Of a stretch of 64,000 nt of DNA, positions 11,801 through 22,399 are shown piece by piece. A program made the translations under genes and the position numbers. The notes under the pieces were generated by a model. The model was not told the DNA's origin, did not search any database, and was given only the letters and a program-made list of their open reading frames with translations. Numbering within the stretch: the first letter of the stretch is position 1; every line of letters begins with the position of its first letter. Source of the stretch: Limnoperna fortunei (Eukaryota; Mollusca; Bivalvia; Mytilida; Modiolidae); the NCBI GenBank assembly GCA_944474755.1, contig OX104118.1, positions 75,967,865 through 76,031,864 on the forward strand. Reading direction: 5' to 3'.

Positions 11801-13625
11801 ACTTCAAATTACTCTCTCTTATACGTTGTAACACTCTGTTAAGGCGTTCTAAGTGCTCCTCGAAACTGTTGGCAAAGATGATAAGGTCATCAAGGTAGAT
11901 GAAACAGATGTTCAGGTGAAGATCTCCTAGGATTTCCTCCATTAATCTTTGGTAGGTTGCTGGGCTGTTGACAAGTCCGAACGGGAGTCTATTGTATTCC
12001 CAGAATCCGAGAGGGCCTACTGTAAAAGCTGTTCTCTCTTTGTGGGATTCTTCTACCTCTACCTGATGATATCCACTTTTCATATCCAGGACGGTAAAAT
12101 AGCTGTTTCCACCAAGAGCCTGGAGAATTTCATCGCTGCGAGGTAATGCATAGGAGTCTTTAATAGTCCTACTGTTTAAAATTCTGTAGTCAATGCACAT
12201 TCTGAGTTTACCATCTTTCTTCCGGCATAAGACCACATTGGATGACCATGGCGAGTGTGACCGACGTATTATCCCTGCAGCTAACAGTTGTTGAAGGTGG
12301 CTGCGGACTTCCTCATACATAGATGGTGGAATACTTCGGTGCCTCTGTTTGAATGGTTGCTCATCCATCAATTCAATCCTATGGCGTACAGCATCAGTGT
12401 GTCCAATGTCTGTGTCAGAAGTGCTGAATACATCTCTGAATTGGAGCAGTAGTTGTTTTCCTTGTTGTAACTGTTCATCAGTCAGGAAATCTGTTGGTAG
12501 ATCAACTTCATTGAGTACATCATGGATGCAGTTCTCGGTAAGGTCGATGTCTGTAACTGATACTGGCTGAAGTTCACACAGGATGGCATTAGGTGATACA
12601 ACAACTGTTCTGGTGGTGACGTTACTGATGCGAACTGGTACCATACCGTTGTTTCCGTACTGGTAGGAGACAAGTGATGGAGCAATGTCTAAGTCAGTAG
12701 GGATAGCTGCTCTTTCTGTAGGTTGTAGCATTCCACAAACTGTATGGTATGGTAATTCATGCTGCATGTATCCCTGAAGTACAACATCTTTGTTAGGTGG
12801 AATATGGATGGTCTTTCTCTCAGCACACTTGATGATGGCTAATCTGTTGTTTCTGCGTTGCAGTTCTCTTTCTCTTAACAACAGGCATCTGAAGGTCATG
12901 AACCAAGGTGTAAACAGGTCTGCTTCTTGTAAGAATCTTCTTCCATAACGCTGTCTAACATCATCCATAGTAGCTTGAAGTATGTTGGTTCCTATAAGCA
13001 ATGGTACATCTCTGTTGTAACTACTGTCAGATACAACCAAAAGCAAACAAGGATGTGTAATATCAGCTGCTGAAGTACCAGGAAACTGAAGTTCTGCAGT
13101 GATGTATCCATGGTAAGGCATGTCTTGACCATCAGCACACTCTATACGTAATATTCTGTCTAAAGTCTGTATTGGTTGGTCAGCAAGGTACTGTTGATGG
13201 AATGACTGACTAACTGTGCTGACTGTTGAACCAGTATCCAATAGTGCAGAAGCCGAAATACCATTAACCTTGACAGTCACTTCATTGGGATTACCAGTAA
13301 GCATGTTGGTATCTTGATGTTGGTACTGTTGTTTGTAGGCATAAGTCCTGTCTTCCATATTCATTTGTTGGTAGGCGAAAGCTTGTCTCGAGTGATCAAG
13401 TCGAACTCGACAACCAATGGCAATGTGACCTGGATTTCCACAACGGTAACAGATGACTGGTTGTTTACTCTTTGATGACGGAGTCTGATCATTTGTTGAG
13501 TAATAATCCTGGTACATTGGTGCATCCGAGTCATACCAGTAATAACGTGGTCTTCTATGATGTCGTTGTCTTCGTTTGCGTGGTGTAGTAGCCTGATCCA
13601 TTAGTGGCGCTTCAAAAGTATCCAT
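8877..13625 (-). CDS. Gypsy NC-protease-RT-RNase H-integrase polyprotein, 1,582 aa, intact
   Basis: This is the retrotransposon polyprotein that copies the element RNA into DNA and integrates it. Domains seen: a basic Arg-rich start; a CCHC zinc knuckle at about residues 59-72 (CYRCGNPGHIAIGC); an aspartic protease with DTGST at 130-134; reverse transcriptase at about 430-680 with YLDD at 577-580; RNase H at about 733-850 with TDAS, LEF, TDNN and DADGLSR; an integrase HHCC finger (H986, H991, C1021, C1024); and a DDE core with D1052, D1111 and E1147, the last two 35 residues apart. A C-terminal beta-barrel-like segment contains GDRVLVK near 1,264. An acidic tail ends in an Arg/Pro-rich RRIRQPPAYLKDYV motif. 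Every catalytic residue I checked is present, and there is no internal stop. Unusually, the ORF starts just before the zinc knuckle and lacks the capsid domain that the related element at 60 kb has. The start is the first in-frame Met. Confidence 0.93.
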   Translation of the reverse strand: MDTFEAPLMDQATTPRKRRQRHHRRPRYYWYDSDAPMYQDYYSTNDQTPSSKSKQPVICYRCGNPGHIAIGCRVRLDHSRQAFAYQQMNMEDRTYAYKQQYQHQDTNMLTGNPNEVTVKVNGISASALLDTGSTVSTVSQSFHQQYLADQPIQTLDRILRIECADGQDMPYHGYITAELQFPGTSAADITHPCLLLVVSDSSYNRDVPLLIGTNILQATMDDVRQRYGRRFLQEADLFTPWFMTFRCLLLRERELQRRNNRLAIIKCAERKTIHIPPNKDVVLQGYMQHELPYHTVCGMLQPTERAAIPTDLDIAPSLVSYQYGNNGMVPVRISNVTTRTVVVSPNAILCELQPVSVTDIDLTENCIHDVLNEVDLPTDFLTDEQLQQGKQLLLQFRDVFSTSDTDIGHTDAVRHRIELMDEQPFKQRHRSIPPSMYEEVRSHLQQLLAAGIIRRSHSPWSSNVVLCRKKDGKLRMCIDYRILNSRTIKDSYALPRSDEILQALGGNSYFTVLDMKSGYHQVEVEESHKERTAFTVGPLGFWEYNRLPFGLVNSPATYQRLMEEILGDLHLNICFIYLDDLIIFANSFEEHLERLNRVLQRIRESNLKLSPKKCSFFQEKVKYIGHIVSKDGIEPDPAKLQKVKDWPRPTTPDEVRSFLGFVGYYRKFVKDFSKIARPLTDLMPAPQKSKRKKSSTVPCNWIWGDQQETAYQNLKSQLQKPPILGFPQFDKPFELHTDASMLGLGAVLYQEQENRKRVIAYASRGLSKAERNYPVHKLEFLALKWAVTEKFHDYLFGNRFTVLTDNNPLTYVLTTAKLDATGHRWIAALASYDFNIMYRPGAKNADADGLSRLPGLLEKTSLTTLGKDSVKAICNLQFAQPIVQSLAMSSQAVEDQPLPSQPLVNIKAAQKNDTIIKEWIYWVQEHRKPTRTQIPRSPQNTWFCTNYEKMKLKDGILYREISIDQEPVNQLVLPDACVPTVLKSLHDDMGHQGRDKTLSLVRDRFVWYGMNRDVEDWIKQCNRCIRRKTPTNERAPLVNIESSQPLELVCMDFLKLERSKGGYENVLVITDHFTRYALAIPTKNQTAKTTAEAFFNQFVVHYGLPQKIHSDQGANFESKIIKELCNLTGMEKSRTTPYHPMGNGMAERFNRTLINMLGTLENTQKKNWKSHIAGLVHAYNCTRQTTTGFSPYFLMFGRHPKLAVDQAFGLETAGKKEPTTKYVEAMKQRLEKAYELAAREARSAQQRQKTGYDKRVRGAILQPGDRVLVKILAFDGKHKLADKWEEDPYLVVRQPNSDVPVYVVKKENGNGKKKTLHRNQLLPIGFLPSVEDELKEAPAPAAKTKTVRRQRVRRAPTKSDSISKDDETVSDEESEQDYYYYVPIGTPHSNTLNDATNVEVDQAQGTPNVTGDDHVDAEGGQGNGFVEDALSSDDMIAEELTPVFSEDVSLATGQDTEDDTSVAAVQLDESVGSASTDNSHGRLVEAPTLAVPETPRLRPHPRRRRILPTPPRQTPETPIERPRRIRQPPAYLKDYVTTSKRAAVIPEWERKIRWLEEQTAKGRFEGLEFALSRTILEIMKAA

Positions 13626-15543
13626 GATGAAAGCTTACAATATCATGTTCAACACAAAACTTACCAACTCTATTTCAGTAAACACTAAATCTGTTTCAAT
13701 ATCAATGAAGTTAATTAAATAAAATAATTAATCTGTTTTCTGAATAAAATTAATCAAAAATGAATCCAAAGATTTACAAAGTTATTTAAATAATTTCAAA
13801 TTAAATTATCTTTAAAGTATCTATACAATTTTAGAAAAGAAAAAGCCAAATATACAATTTTATAAAATTAAACAAAATAAATAAATAAATAAATCAGTAA
13901 TTTATAAAGTAAAATCTGAAATATATCAAGTCAATGCCAAAATAAATAATCAATCAATGCAAACAGATATATCAAAGGCTGTAAATAATAAAACCTGTAG
14001 TCAAATCAATGGCAAATTGTCAATGGTTGCTTCAAAATCAAATAAATTTATATTTCCTTTTCAAGAAAAAAATAAATTTTAAACTTCAAATGCTTACCTT
14101 CAACTGAGTGTCAGCAACATGTCCAATACACAACACAATCTACCTATACCTGCTGAGCTCAAAGAACAACTGATGACATAATTGATTGACAATTCAGAAA
14201 CCTAAGTCAAACTCAATGGACTAAGGGAAATAACTCCAACTACTAACCATTACCTTCCTTGACTAAACACCTAGAATCAAAATCAAAGTCCAACTATACG
14301 GACACAACCTCAGCACCTGGGATACCTAATGTCTAAAGTCTAATATATGTCTGGCTGACTAAGTGCAATAAGGTCTATATTAGTATTAGTATGTAAGTAT
14401 TAATGCTGTGTACTATCACACTAATCAAACGCACCTCAAATAAATGCTAAGTTTACAGTATTTAATATAATGACCACATATCAATACAAATATACAATAT
14501 CTATACCACCACTCTATATCTAAGTCAAAATTCAAATATCTGACTATCAAAATACTTTTATATTACACTCATGTATTGTCAAATATCAAAATGTACAAGT
14601 TATAACAAATGACAATGTGCTATAAAACTGTATGTCTAACACAAAATCAAAATCTGCTTTTTAATACAACAGACTAGATCTATGTTTACTCTCAATAGCA
14701 ATATATAGTAATATTCATCATACCATCATGTCAAAATTCAAAGACAAAATTCTTTTAAATGTGTGTAAGCTAAAATAAAAAATATCAACCAAGTATGTTA
14801 TAGCTACCTGTATACTATAGTATTGCTTTATGAATAAAGCTGTGTGTGCTAAAATGGACCTACAATACTAAGTACACATGCATTAAACAAAGATTAATTA
14901 CAACGTCGTTCTCTTATACCAAGGTATAATTTATAATTAATATGCTAAGTTTCAATCAGCTATCACTTGATCAACACTACTATTGACTAAGTCTTGATAG
15001 AATAAACTACCTACAAGTATTAATGCAGCATTGTTTAATAAGCTTGATGTGTAAGACTACATGTATGACTAATGCATAACTACTGGTAGTAACTATCAAC
15101 CATCAACATAGGTTGGTCCTAGCCTAAGAAGTGATAGTGTAACCTCAGTATCTAAGATAAATGTTTGTATCAGTTCTGCATGTGACCAAGTATTGTCAAA
15201 ACTAAGTGTGGACAAAGCCAACTATAGCATACAAATAACTATAAAGTAAAATGTCCTACCTTAAAGTAGAATCTGAATTTCCAAAATATTAATAACAATT
15301 CACATACATATGTATAACACTAAAATAACAATAAATTACTTTCAAAAATGAAAATCAAAAAGTTCAAGTTACAAGCATGTAACTGATCCGGAACTCATCT
15401 TGAATCTTCATGGACGGAAAATGTCAATGTAAACATCTGCACGTGCACTGAATGAAACGAAGCTAGCTATCAGGAAAATGCGCATGTAGTAGTAACAATA
15501 AGCTCACTTCCAGGAATTCATCATCGAATCCGTGGGCGCCAGT
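13626..15543 (-). other. Long non-coding leader of the young Gypsy element
   Basis: About 1.9 kb of very AT-rich sequence lies between the 5' LTR and the polyprotein start. It contains no open frame of useful length on the minus strand and no capsid-like sequence. A GTAAGC preceded by GTTGAAG near 14,097 (minus) and a GTAAGT near 13,660 (minus) look like splice donors, so a spliced subgenomic RNA is possible but not shown. Confidence 0.6.
15530..15541 (-). other. Primer-binding site of the young Gypsy element
   Basis: On the minus strand the sequence two bases after the 5' LTR end is TGGCGCCCACGG. TGG is the complement of the tRNA 3' CCA, and TGGCGCC also starts the primer site of the related element at 59,613. 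I cannot assign the tRNA with confidence. Confidence 0.65.
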
Positions 15544-17036
15544 TGTAATAGAGTGTTTCTCTAGGGCTTCAACACACAACCAAAAAAAAAAGGTAGGGTT
15601 CATAATTTTATTACCATGTCATCATAACACTGAAATATACATATAAATATCATAAATACAAGTTACTATTTCAGTATTAAAGAATAACAATGATAGTCAA
15701 CAATATAATAATATCACAGTCTGAATCACGATATTCTTATAAAACATTCAGCTTTACACACATCTATCTACGTATTTTACTCCAATGTTTACATTGTAAC
15801 AAAGTTCGTGTGTACTTTTAAAGAATGAATGACATTCCAATCTATGATCTTTGTGTATTCCGTTAGTACATAAATTGTGTAGTAAAAATAGTAACGGTAT
15901 CAAAGAATCAGTTTACTTTATAAAATATCTAGAATATTATCGAAAAGTTACCAGTGTTTAACGTTTTAAATCTAACTTATATAAATACAATATTTCATAT
16001 GAAATAACTTGCACTTTATTGTCATACATTTTATATATTCAACATAATTGAATTGTCACAAGGGAGATAACTAAAAATGCGTTTTCCCTTCAAAACTACC
16101 GCAAATAGTTAAAACATAGTCTTACCACTTGTGGAGTGTATTACTCTGGTAAAAATGAATATCCTGGCCATTCAGTACAATGTTCAGGAAAGGGCAAATA
16201 ATATAACTCTCCTGAAAACCAAAATACAAGTAATAAATATCTTGGCCAGTATCTTTACGTGACACATGTATTTACATGTAATACAATGATTTTCTATATC
16301 AACTTTATTATAAAAATTACATCATAAAATGTTAAGGAAACCTTAGTTTCTTTATTCAAAATTATGTTGTATATAGTGACAAATATATGTAAACTTTAAG
16401 CTAGTTTTTACCGCTGAAAACGTTAATTACGCAAATGATGCGCAATTATGTAAAAATACCTAGCTGCTTACAAAATACGCTAATTCTCGCTCACTTTCGC
16501 TCGGGTTGTTAATTACTATGTTCATGCGATGATTTTGCGGAAACTCAAGCCATATAAATATAAGACTAGTGTAAACTATTTGTTAATTTTATACGTTAAA
16601 AGGAAAGTGCAACTTACAATCAGTCGTAAATCGTCGAGTCCGGGAAACTATTCTGTATCAAATTTGATCGTAGAATCATCAGTACTACAATTCATGAAAC
16701 TTCGTGAAGACTAATAGATACATGTATATCAAAATGGCAATTTAATTTGACATGTCTGCCCTCAATAGAATCAATTCTCCGTCTGATACAAAATGACAAA
16801 GAAACTCACACTTTGCCGCGAAATTATACCATAGCCAATCAAAACTCTTTTCCAGTTAATTTCTTAGTCAAGCGTAACTTACATGTACTTTTAAATTGCA
16901 AACTATAAAAACAAACGAAACGGACAGTTTCAAAATACAAGATAATTTGATTTATTTTACTTTTAGACAATTCCATAAAAATAAAATTATAATTTAATGG
17001 AATTTAATTCAAGCACTAAAAAATCACTCTACTACC
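15544..17036 (-). repeat. 5' LTR of the young Gypsy element
   Basis: This is the partner of 7,291-8,782 and is nearly identical to it. Its outer end reads CTACTACC where the other copy has CTACTACA, so the terminal base is altered or the boundary is one base off. The old Gypsy reading resumes immediately beyond it with CAGAATCAGCAG. Confidence 0.9.
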
Positions 17037-18000
17037 AGAATCAGCAGACCGCTAAACCTCTGAAACCTACCGCTAAGCCCGACCTTCTTTTAGTCTAGTA
17101 GGTTCTGATTTGTTTGACTTTGAAAACAAGACATTCATACTCACCGTAGACTACTATTCTAAGTACATATATCTACTGCTGCTAAAATTCACCAGCACTT
17201 CTTATATCGTTCAAGCGTTAAAGACCATTTTCTCTGCCCATGGTATACCGCCTCGTCTCCGATCCGATAACGGACCGCAGTTTAGTTCTTCAGAGTTCAA
17301 AGCATTTTGTAAAGAACTAGGCATTCGACATGATACATCCAGTACTCACTTTCAAAGTTCCAATGGTGAGACCGTAAGAGCTATTTAGACAGTTAAAAAT
17401 TTGTGGCGAAAATCGGAAGATAAACTACTCAGTCTCTTAGATTAAAGAACAACACCACTAGAAGGAATCGACCTCTCAATCACAACTATTAATTGGCAGA
17501 AGCCCCAGGAATTCGTTACCCGATAGCAAGGACCTTTTAAAACCGAGCCACAACGTGCAAAATGTACACAGACACTTCGGTCGAGAAAAGCAGAAACAAA
17601 AGTTGTATCATGATCACAGGAGAGGTGTGAAAAAATGACTACGTTAAAACCCGACGAAAGTGTAAGAATAGCACCGATGCAAGGTTCGAAACAATGGAAA
17701 CCGGGAACAGTAATAGATAAGTACGGGAAACCAAGACCATTCATCGTTAGAAATGAGACAAATAACAGACTATACAGACTAAACCGTAAACACATTAAAC
17801 AAACCACAAAAATTGCCAACCGGGACGTAACAAGTAAACCCGATATTTTATACGAAGAAACCAAAGACAATATTGGACCAGATCAAATTGAAACACAAAT
17901 GGAAGACACCCAACTTCCAACCTCTGATCGAATTCATACTGGACCCGTCACGACCAGGTCAGGAAGACAGATCAAACCGCCAAAAAAACTTTACTTATAA
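17037..18000 (+). pseudogene. Gypsy remnant 2 pol, 3' part (integrase core and C-terminus)
   Basis: This continues the element broken at 7,290. The sequence resumes right after the zinc finger (AKPLKPTAKP), then after a frameshift reads the integrase core: LVGSDLFDFENKTFILTVDY near 17,095-17,155 and SDNGPQFSSSEFKAF near 17,265. After a stop at 17,386 come further pieces, such as RTTPLEGIDLS near 17,445. The last frame (17,635-18,000, 121 codons) is the C-terminal tail, with WKPGTVIDKYGKPRPFIV and a terminal TTRSGRQIKPPKKLYL. Several frameshifts and stops make it inactive. It lies on the opposite strand to the element inserted in it. Confidence 0.87.
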
Positions 18001-18003
18001 ACT

Positions 18004-18421
18004 TGTTACATTTGTTCAAATTTATTCCTAGCACAGGAGCGATGAGTTTTAAGTTTTGAGTTTCACACATATAACCGTCAAAGGTTGAAAACGACGTTTT
18101 GAAAGTTTTGAAATTTGCAGTGAAATTTGCGAACAATTTAGTTGAATTAGTGACAGTAAAGTAGAAAAAAAAACCAAACAAATCCTTTTACAAAGTGACT
18201 TAAATTGGTAGTATTCTCAAAGTAATTATAAACATGTATTTTTGCTTCTATCAGAATAAAGAGAGTTGTAACATAATCATTTAATAGTTTAGTAATATCA
18301 CTAATTTGCATACTTCATTCCTAAAACCTGTTTGTATACGTCTCACTTCCTTTATCGATTTCGCCCCTGATCGGTTGAATAAAAACGTTCATAGTTCGAC
18401 TCTTGTGTTGAGTGTTATTAC
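18004..18421 (+). repeat. Candidate 3' LTR of Gypsy remnant 2
   Basis: The segment just after the pol stop starts TGTTACAT and ends GTTATTACA, a TG...CA frame. It contains an AATAAA at about 18,379 followed by a GT-rich stretch, as expected for an R-U5 end. No second copy and no clear polypurine tract are visible, so this is a weak call. Confidence 0.25.
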
Positions 18422-19508
18422 ACTCGAAACTGAACAACGCGAAAATCATTACGAAGTTTTTGTACCTTTTCTCATGAAACGGCTCATATATTTGTTTCAA
18501 TCGTCGTACAATATAGATCTGTCAACATCTGATTTTCGTAACATAAAACAAAAATGTTAATAATACTAAGAACTGGAATTAGACCACAGAGCTGTCCTGT
18601 GCTTCCACAGCTGGAGGATAGGAGATTGTCAGGTAATAATACGGAAAGCCTGAGAGCGGACCACAGTGAGTAACGTGTTGGTGTTTGAAATTTGTCATGC
18701 TCCTCGCATGTTTAAGACGCCTTTTCTAATGTCGATAAGAGTAGGCTCGTTGTAGCCACTACGTATATAAAAAGCTCCATTTTCCGCCCCTTTCCATACC
18801 CGTTATATTTAAAGTGGCATTCAAAATGTTTTGCTCCTTGGTCTTATTTCCCGCATCAATTTGTTGTTTATTAGCGTGTTCCCGTCCTGAATAAAGCTGA
18901 AATACTGCTCGCTCCCTATCCTCTGACTTTTTCGGGTGTCTCACAGTTGTAAACCTGTCAAGTCTGAAATGCTGTAGTACCATTTCTTCTTTTTCTACAC
19001 TCCTTTAACAGTATCTTGCATGACAGTATTGGCAAGATACGATAATTGTGTGACTTGCTCATACCATTTGCGGTCTATACATTATATGAATACTTAACAA
19101 TTAGTTTTTAACATTTCAATAGCCAAGCAAAAAAACCTGCCAATTTTCTCTCCGTTTATATTGATCACAGTCTTAAACCAGTAGGTTTATAAATATTATG
19201 AAATGGTTGGACCAGTCCAGATTCGCTTGTTTGTAATTTCACCATTGGAATGCATTAAAAATTTTTTCAAAAATATAACCTTCATGATCGTCCCAAATAT
19301 CCAAATACAGAATTTACGTACAAAACAGTTAAATTTACAGACCCTATATTCAAAAGTTGGCCTATTCTACTCATTACAGTTGAAAGTAGACAACACCATT
19401 ATTTATTTATCGTCGTATATGTAATATTCATATTTAATCGTGAGTGGCCAAAAGAAAATATCTTTTTAATTAATGTGTTATTATATAATTGTTAAGCGCC
19501 GCAGTATC
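18422..19508. other. No supported gene
   Basis: About 1.1 kb of spacer between Gypsy remnant 2 and the first receptor-like gene. It should include the 3' UTR of that gene, which lies on the minus strand. I see no distinct motif. Confidence 0.4.
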
Positions 19509-19902
19509 TTACGCATTTACTTTGGTATTAACTTTGTTCCCTTTTTTATCAACAACCGCGTATTCATGTCCATTACTGGCACTGGTATGTTTTAGATCAA
19601 TGTCTGATACCACGCCTGCTTCATTAGAAACGGTATTTGATTTCTTAACTCCATAACCACTTTTACAATTATCATTGCCTGGAGTTGTGTATTGTATATC
19701 AGAGCTATTGATTCTTTTACCAGAATTATGTTGTTTGTCCCGATCTACCGACGAATAATTTACGTCACTGTTTTCTTCGTTTTCTGATGAAACATACAGA
19801 ACGTTGTATTTCAATCCATGATATTCAGAGTTTTCTTCTGAATTTTCCTTTACATTTGATTTGCTTTTTCCTTCTTTCTGAATAACAGTTTTAGGTGATT
19901 TT
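19509..19902 (-). CDS. Gene 1, cytoplasmic-tail exon (tail type 1) with ITIM-like motifs
   Basis: This is the last coding exon of a type I membrane protein gene. The acceptor TTTATTTCAG precedes it. One leading base completes the Arg codon left by the TM exon, and the frame then runs 130 codons to a stop. The tail is hydrophilic, rich in Ser, Asn, Lys and Glu, and has many tyrosines. Three fit the ITIM consensus (I/V/L/S)xYxx(I/V/L): SEYHGL, LKYNVL and VNYSSV. Further tyrosines lie in IQYTTP and HEYAVV. In known receptors ITIMs recruit SH2 phosphatases; that role here is inference. The tail has no counterpart in the other units, which use a different tail exon. Confidence 0.72.
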
Positions 19903-20323
19903 CTGAAATAAATACAGTATAAATAAAACGTGTTAAGAAAGAAATATGGATATCTAAACTATGTAATGATTTTATCTATCACAATACTATAGCTGGAAAT
20001 TGATGAAAGTGGCTAAAACAACATTTTACTCACAAAAGCATTCGTCACTTTGAATAAATTAGATCAACGGAGAACGAAGATATAATTTGCACTTGCTCTT
20101 TTGAAATGGTATATCCTCTAGTATACGTTGATTTTAAGTTTAGTATTGAACTCATTTTTGCAGAGGCAGTTAAGACATGCAGATATATACGGTTAATATT
20201 GTACTTCTCATTTATTCAAAGAGCAGAATCTACAGTCCAGTTTTTAAATAAATATATATCTACATAATGTATGAAAGGGTTAACAGGATTCCGTTATTTC
20301 CTTTCTAATAAGTGTAAACATAC

Positions 20324-20417
20324 CTTTTATACAGAATAACGATAATTATAACAATTGTAATAATGGCGAAAATTCCAACTCCTACTCCAATACCAATATG
20401 AACTCCAGAATTGTCCT
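20324..20417 (-). CDS. Gene 1, transmembrane exon
   Basis: This 94-bp exon is flanked by acceptor ATTCTTTCAG and donor AG|GTATGT. It encodes a short acidic lead (DNSGVH), then a Gly/Val/Ile-rich helix of about 25 residues (IGIGVGVGIFAIITIVIIIV) and a basic stop-transfer end (LYKR). The phases fit the exons on both sides: the first codon is completed by the G left by the stalk exon, and the last AG joins A of the tail exon. This places the stalk and ectodomain outside the cell and the tail inside. Confidence 0.8.
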
Positions 20418-20638
20418 CTGAAAGAATATATAATAATAGTCAAATACTAAAACATAATCAAAACTACGCATATTCAAATTTATAGAATTTATTATTGTGT
20501 AATTAGCTTTAACATTTTAGACTACAGCAAACGAATGGGAGTGTTGTGTATCCCCTTAACATGCGTTCAACGTAACAGAATCCGGTTCCAATACTCTCCG
20601 TCTGTGTCATCCGTATCAGGAAGTAAGTAAGATATGTT

Positions 20639-20877
20639 GTTTGTTTGAATGGAGTAAAACATTGCTCTTAACAATTTTTCATCTGCATCACGGCCTCTAT
20701 TTGTCTTATGGAGTAAGGCTGAGTACATGTAAACACTGCCGACCATCGCAGAACATCTGGCAATCCTTGTCAAATAAGACGAGTAAAACTCACCAGCACT
20801 TATTCGGGCTTATACCCGCAATCTCTGTGTTGTTAAGCAAGTATTTATCGGTCTTAACCTTTCGACCACTAAGGCCT
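20639..20877 (-). repeat. SINE, tRNA-headed, V-SINE-like, in the TM-stalk intron
   Basis: On the minus strand the head reads GGCCTTAGTGGTCGAAAGGTTAAG, resembling a tRNA A box, followed by a degraded B-box region (ATTGCGGGTATAAGCCC). Then come the conserved body (GACAAGGATTGCCAG) and a 3' end in CCATTCAAAC. The same body occurs in the intact copy at 33,460. Copies sit at the same place in the other two units, so it predates the duplications. Confidence 0.7.
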
Positions 20878-20944
20878 AAATTAGGTATATCAAACCTATA
20901 TATGCTTGTTAGTGTAATCCTTATATGAGTTAAGTGTAATTTAC

Positions 20945-21100
20945 CTGTAAGGAGATATGTCCGCGTTGTCATCTGTTGAGTACTTGTGTGTGTTATCTGT
21001 TGAGTTGAGTTTGTCTCCATCTTACTAATCGTTGCTCCAAATGTGCTTGGTGGAGGATCACACATGAGATTTAAAACTGATTTTATTCCAGGGTTATAAC
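20945..21100 (-). CDS. Gene 1, Thr/Gln-rich stalk exon
   Basis: This 156-bp exon has acceptor ATATATTTAG and donor ACAG|GTAAAT. It encodes YNPGIKSVLNLMCDPPPSTF, then a Ser/Thr/Gln-rich segment with STQQITHTSTQQMTT that looks like an O-glycosylated stalk. It has one cysteine. The two leading bases complete a Gly codon begun by the ectodomain exon, and the last G starts the Glu codon finished in the TM exon. Gene 3 has the same exon with the same length and phase. Confidence 0.75.
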
Positions 21101-21892
21101 CTAAATATATTAATTTCTTTTTGAAACATTAAATACAATACAATGTTTCATTATATAAAGCACCATGCTATATTCTTGCTTAAACTCAATCTTTTCTAAC
21201 AACCATCGCATATTAGCAATGCTATGAACTTATAAAAAAAACAAAGAACAAAAGTACAAAAGTACTTTATCTTAATAGATTTTTCCTGGATATAATATGA
21301 TCTGTGTTTTAAATCAGTTATTTTGGTCATTAAAAATTAAAAATTTCTAGAATGATTGTATCAAGATGACATCAGTGTTTTAATAAAGAAAAAGGCATAA
21401 TATAATATGCCATGTTAAACATCTTTGTTTCTTGATTTTATTGTCGCCGTTATTCAGGTATATGATAACGTGGTGGGAGGTTAAAAGGAAATTTTAGTTG
21501 CTGTTAATTAAGTTTTGAGTAGAGAGCATTGCCAGAAGTTGAATCCGAACACACATCTCTAATGCTGAAAATCACAACTGAAAATTACACATTGAAATAG
21601 CGTGGTCCTTACTCATACGCGTACAATGCGAGGTTTCATTTGGTGGTTTATGCTTTCACTTTCACTTAATTCATTTAACCTAAAAACCTCAGCAGGGCAT
21701 GAAGCCTATTAAGGAATTCGTTCATTTTTTGCTTGTTACATGAATACTTGCAAACTTAAGAACAAAACGGACATTTATACAAAATAAAAGGAAGCGTTTT
21801 AAGAATGATATACATTAAAAGTGCAATGTAATTCCATGAATTTCAGAACTTAGATTTTTGCCTATTTTAAACATTGCATTCAACATACATAC

Positions 21893-22252
21893 CTTTCGAA
21901 ATTTGAATACAGTAACCGGTGGTAAAGTTTCCTCCAATAACTCTTGAAGTTAGTGTTATAGCACCTGTTTTAGAGAATGCAACTAAACGAAGGTCATGTC
22001 CACTTCTGCACTCAATTGGATTTGTTACTTGGTCATTACTGATATCTATTGAAAGTCCACAGGGGTAGTATTCAGGAGTAATTGTATTCTCGTACTTTTT
22101 AATATAAACTGTAGTGATCAGCGGATTGTCAACTGTAACATTACAGACACAGCCATCTTCCTGTATAATAACACGTAGTACCACACTATCAACGTTGTCA
22201 TTTCCAACATCCGGGTATTCAACTGCATTACTAGCTTTACACATGTCACTCA
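21893..22252 (-). CDS. Gene 1, six-cysteine ectodomain exon
   Basis: A 360-bp exon with acceptor ATTTTATAG and donor AAAG|GTATGT. It encodes about 119 residues with six cysteines in the order MC, CVC, PCG, EC, YC, an N-glycosylation site NVT and a mostly beta-strand-like pattern (VDSVVLRVIIQ, TTVYIKKYENT, ITLTSRVIGG). The ITPEYYP...CGLSIDI segment loosely recalls CUB domains, but I cannot assign the family. Copies in gene 2 (363 bp) and gene 3 (363 bp) keep all six cysteines and the same phases; the extra codon lies in the loop after CNVTV. This is probably the ligand-binding part, by inference only. Confidence 0.78.
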
Positions 22253-22399
22253 CTATAAAATAACAAACTTCAGAAAAATGGAACAGAGATGCAATATTTA
22301 TAAATACTTAAAGTGTTCAGCTACCAATAAACAAGATTTTTAGATTATTTATAAATGAACTGTTCATGTTATAGACAGTTAATATAGAGAGCCGATATC

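Larger units (their letters stand above)
7291..17036 (-). mobile_element. Young complete-looking Ty3/Gypsy LTR retrotransposon, about 9.75 kb
   Basis: Two long direct repeats (7,291-8,782 and 15,544-17,036) flank one intact 1,582-codon pol-type ORF on the minus strand. A polypurine tract lies at the 3' LTR and a TGGCGCC primer-binding site at the 5' LTR. The LTRs differ by one visible substitution, a one-base difference in an A-run and the terminal base, so the insertion is recent. It interrupts Gypsy remnant 2 between the integrase zinc finger and core. No target-site duplication is obvious: the left flank ends CCACT and the right flank starts AGAAT. There is no capsid-type gag frame inside, so this copy may need gag supplied in trans. 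Confidence 0.9.
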
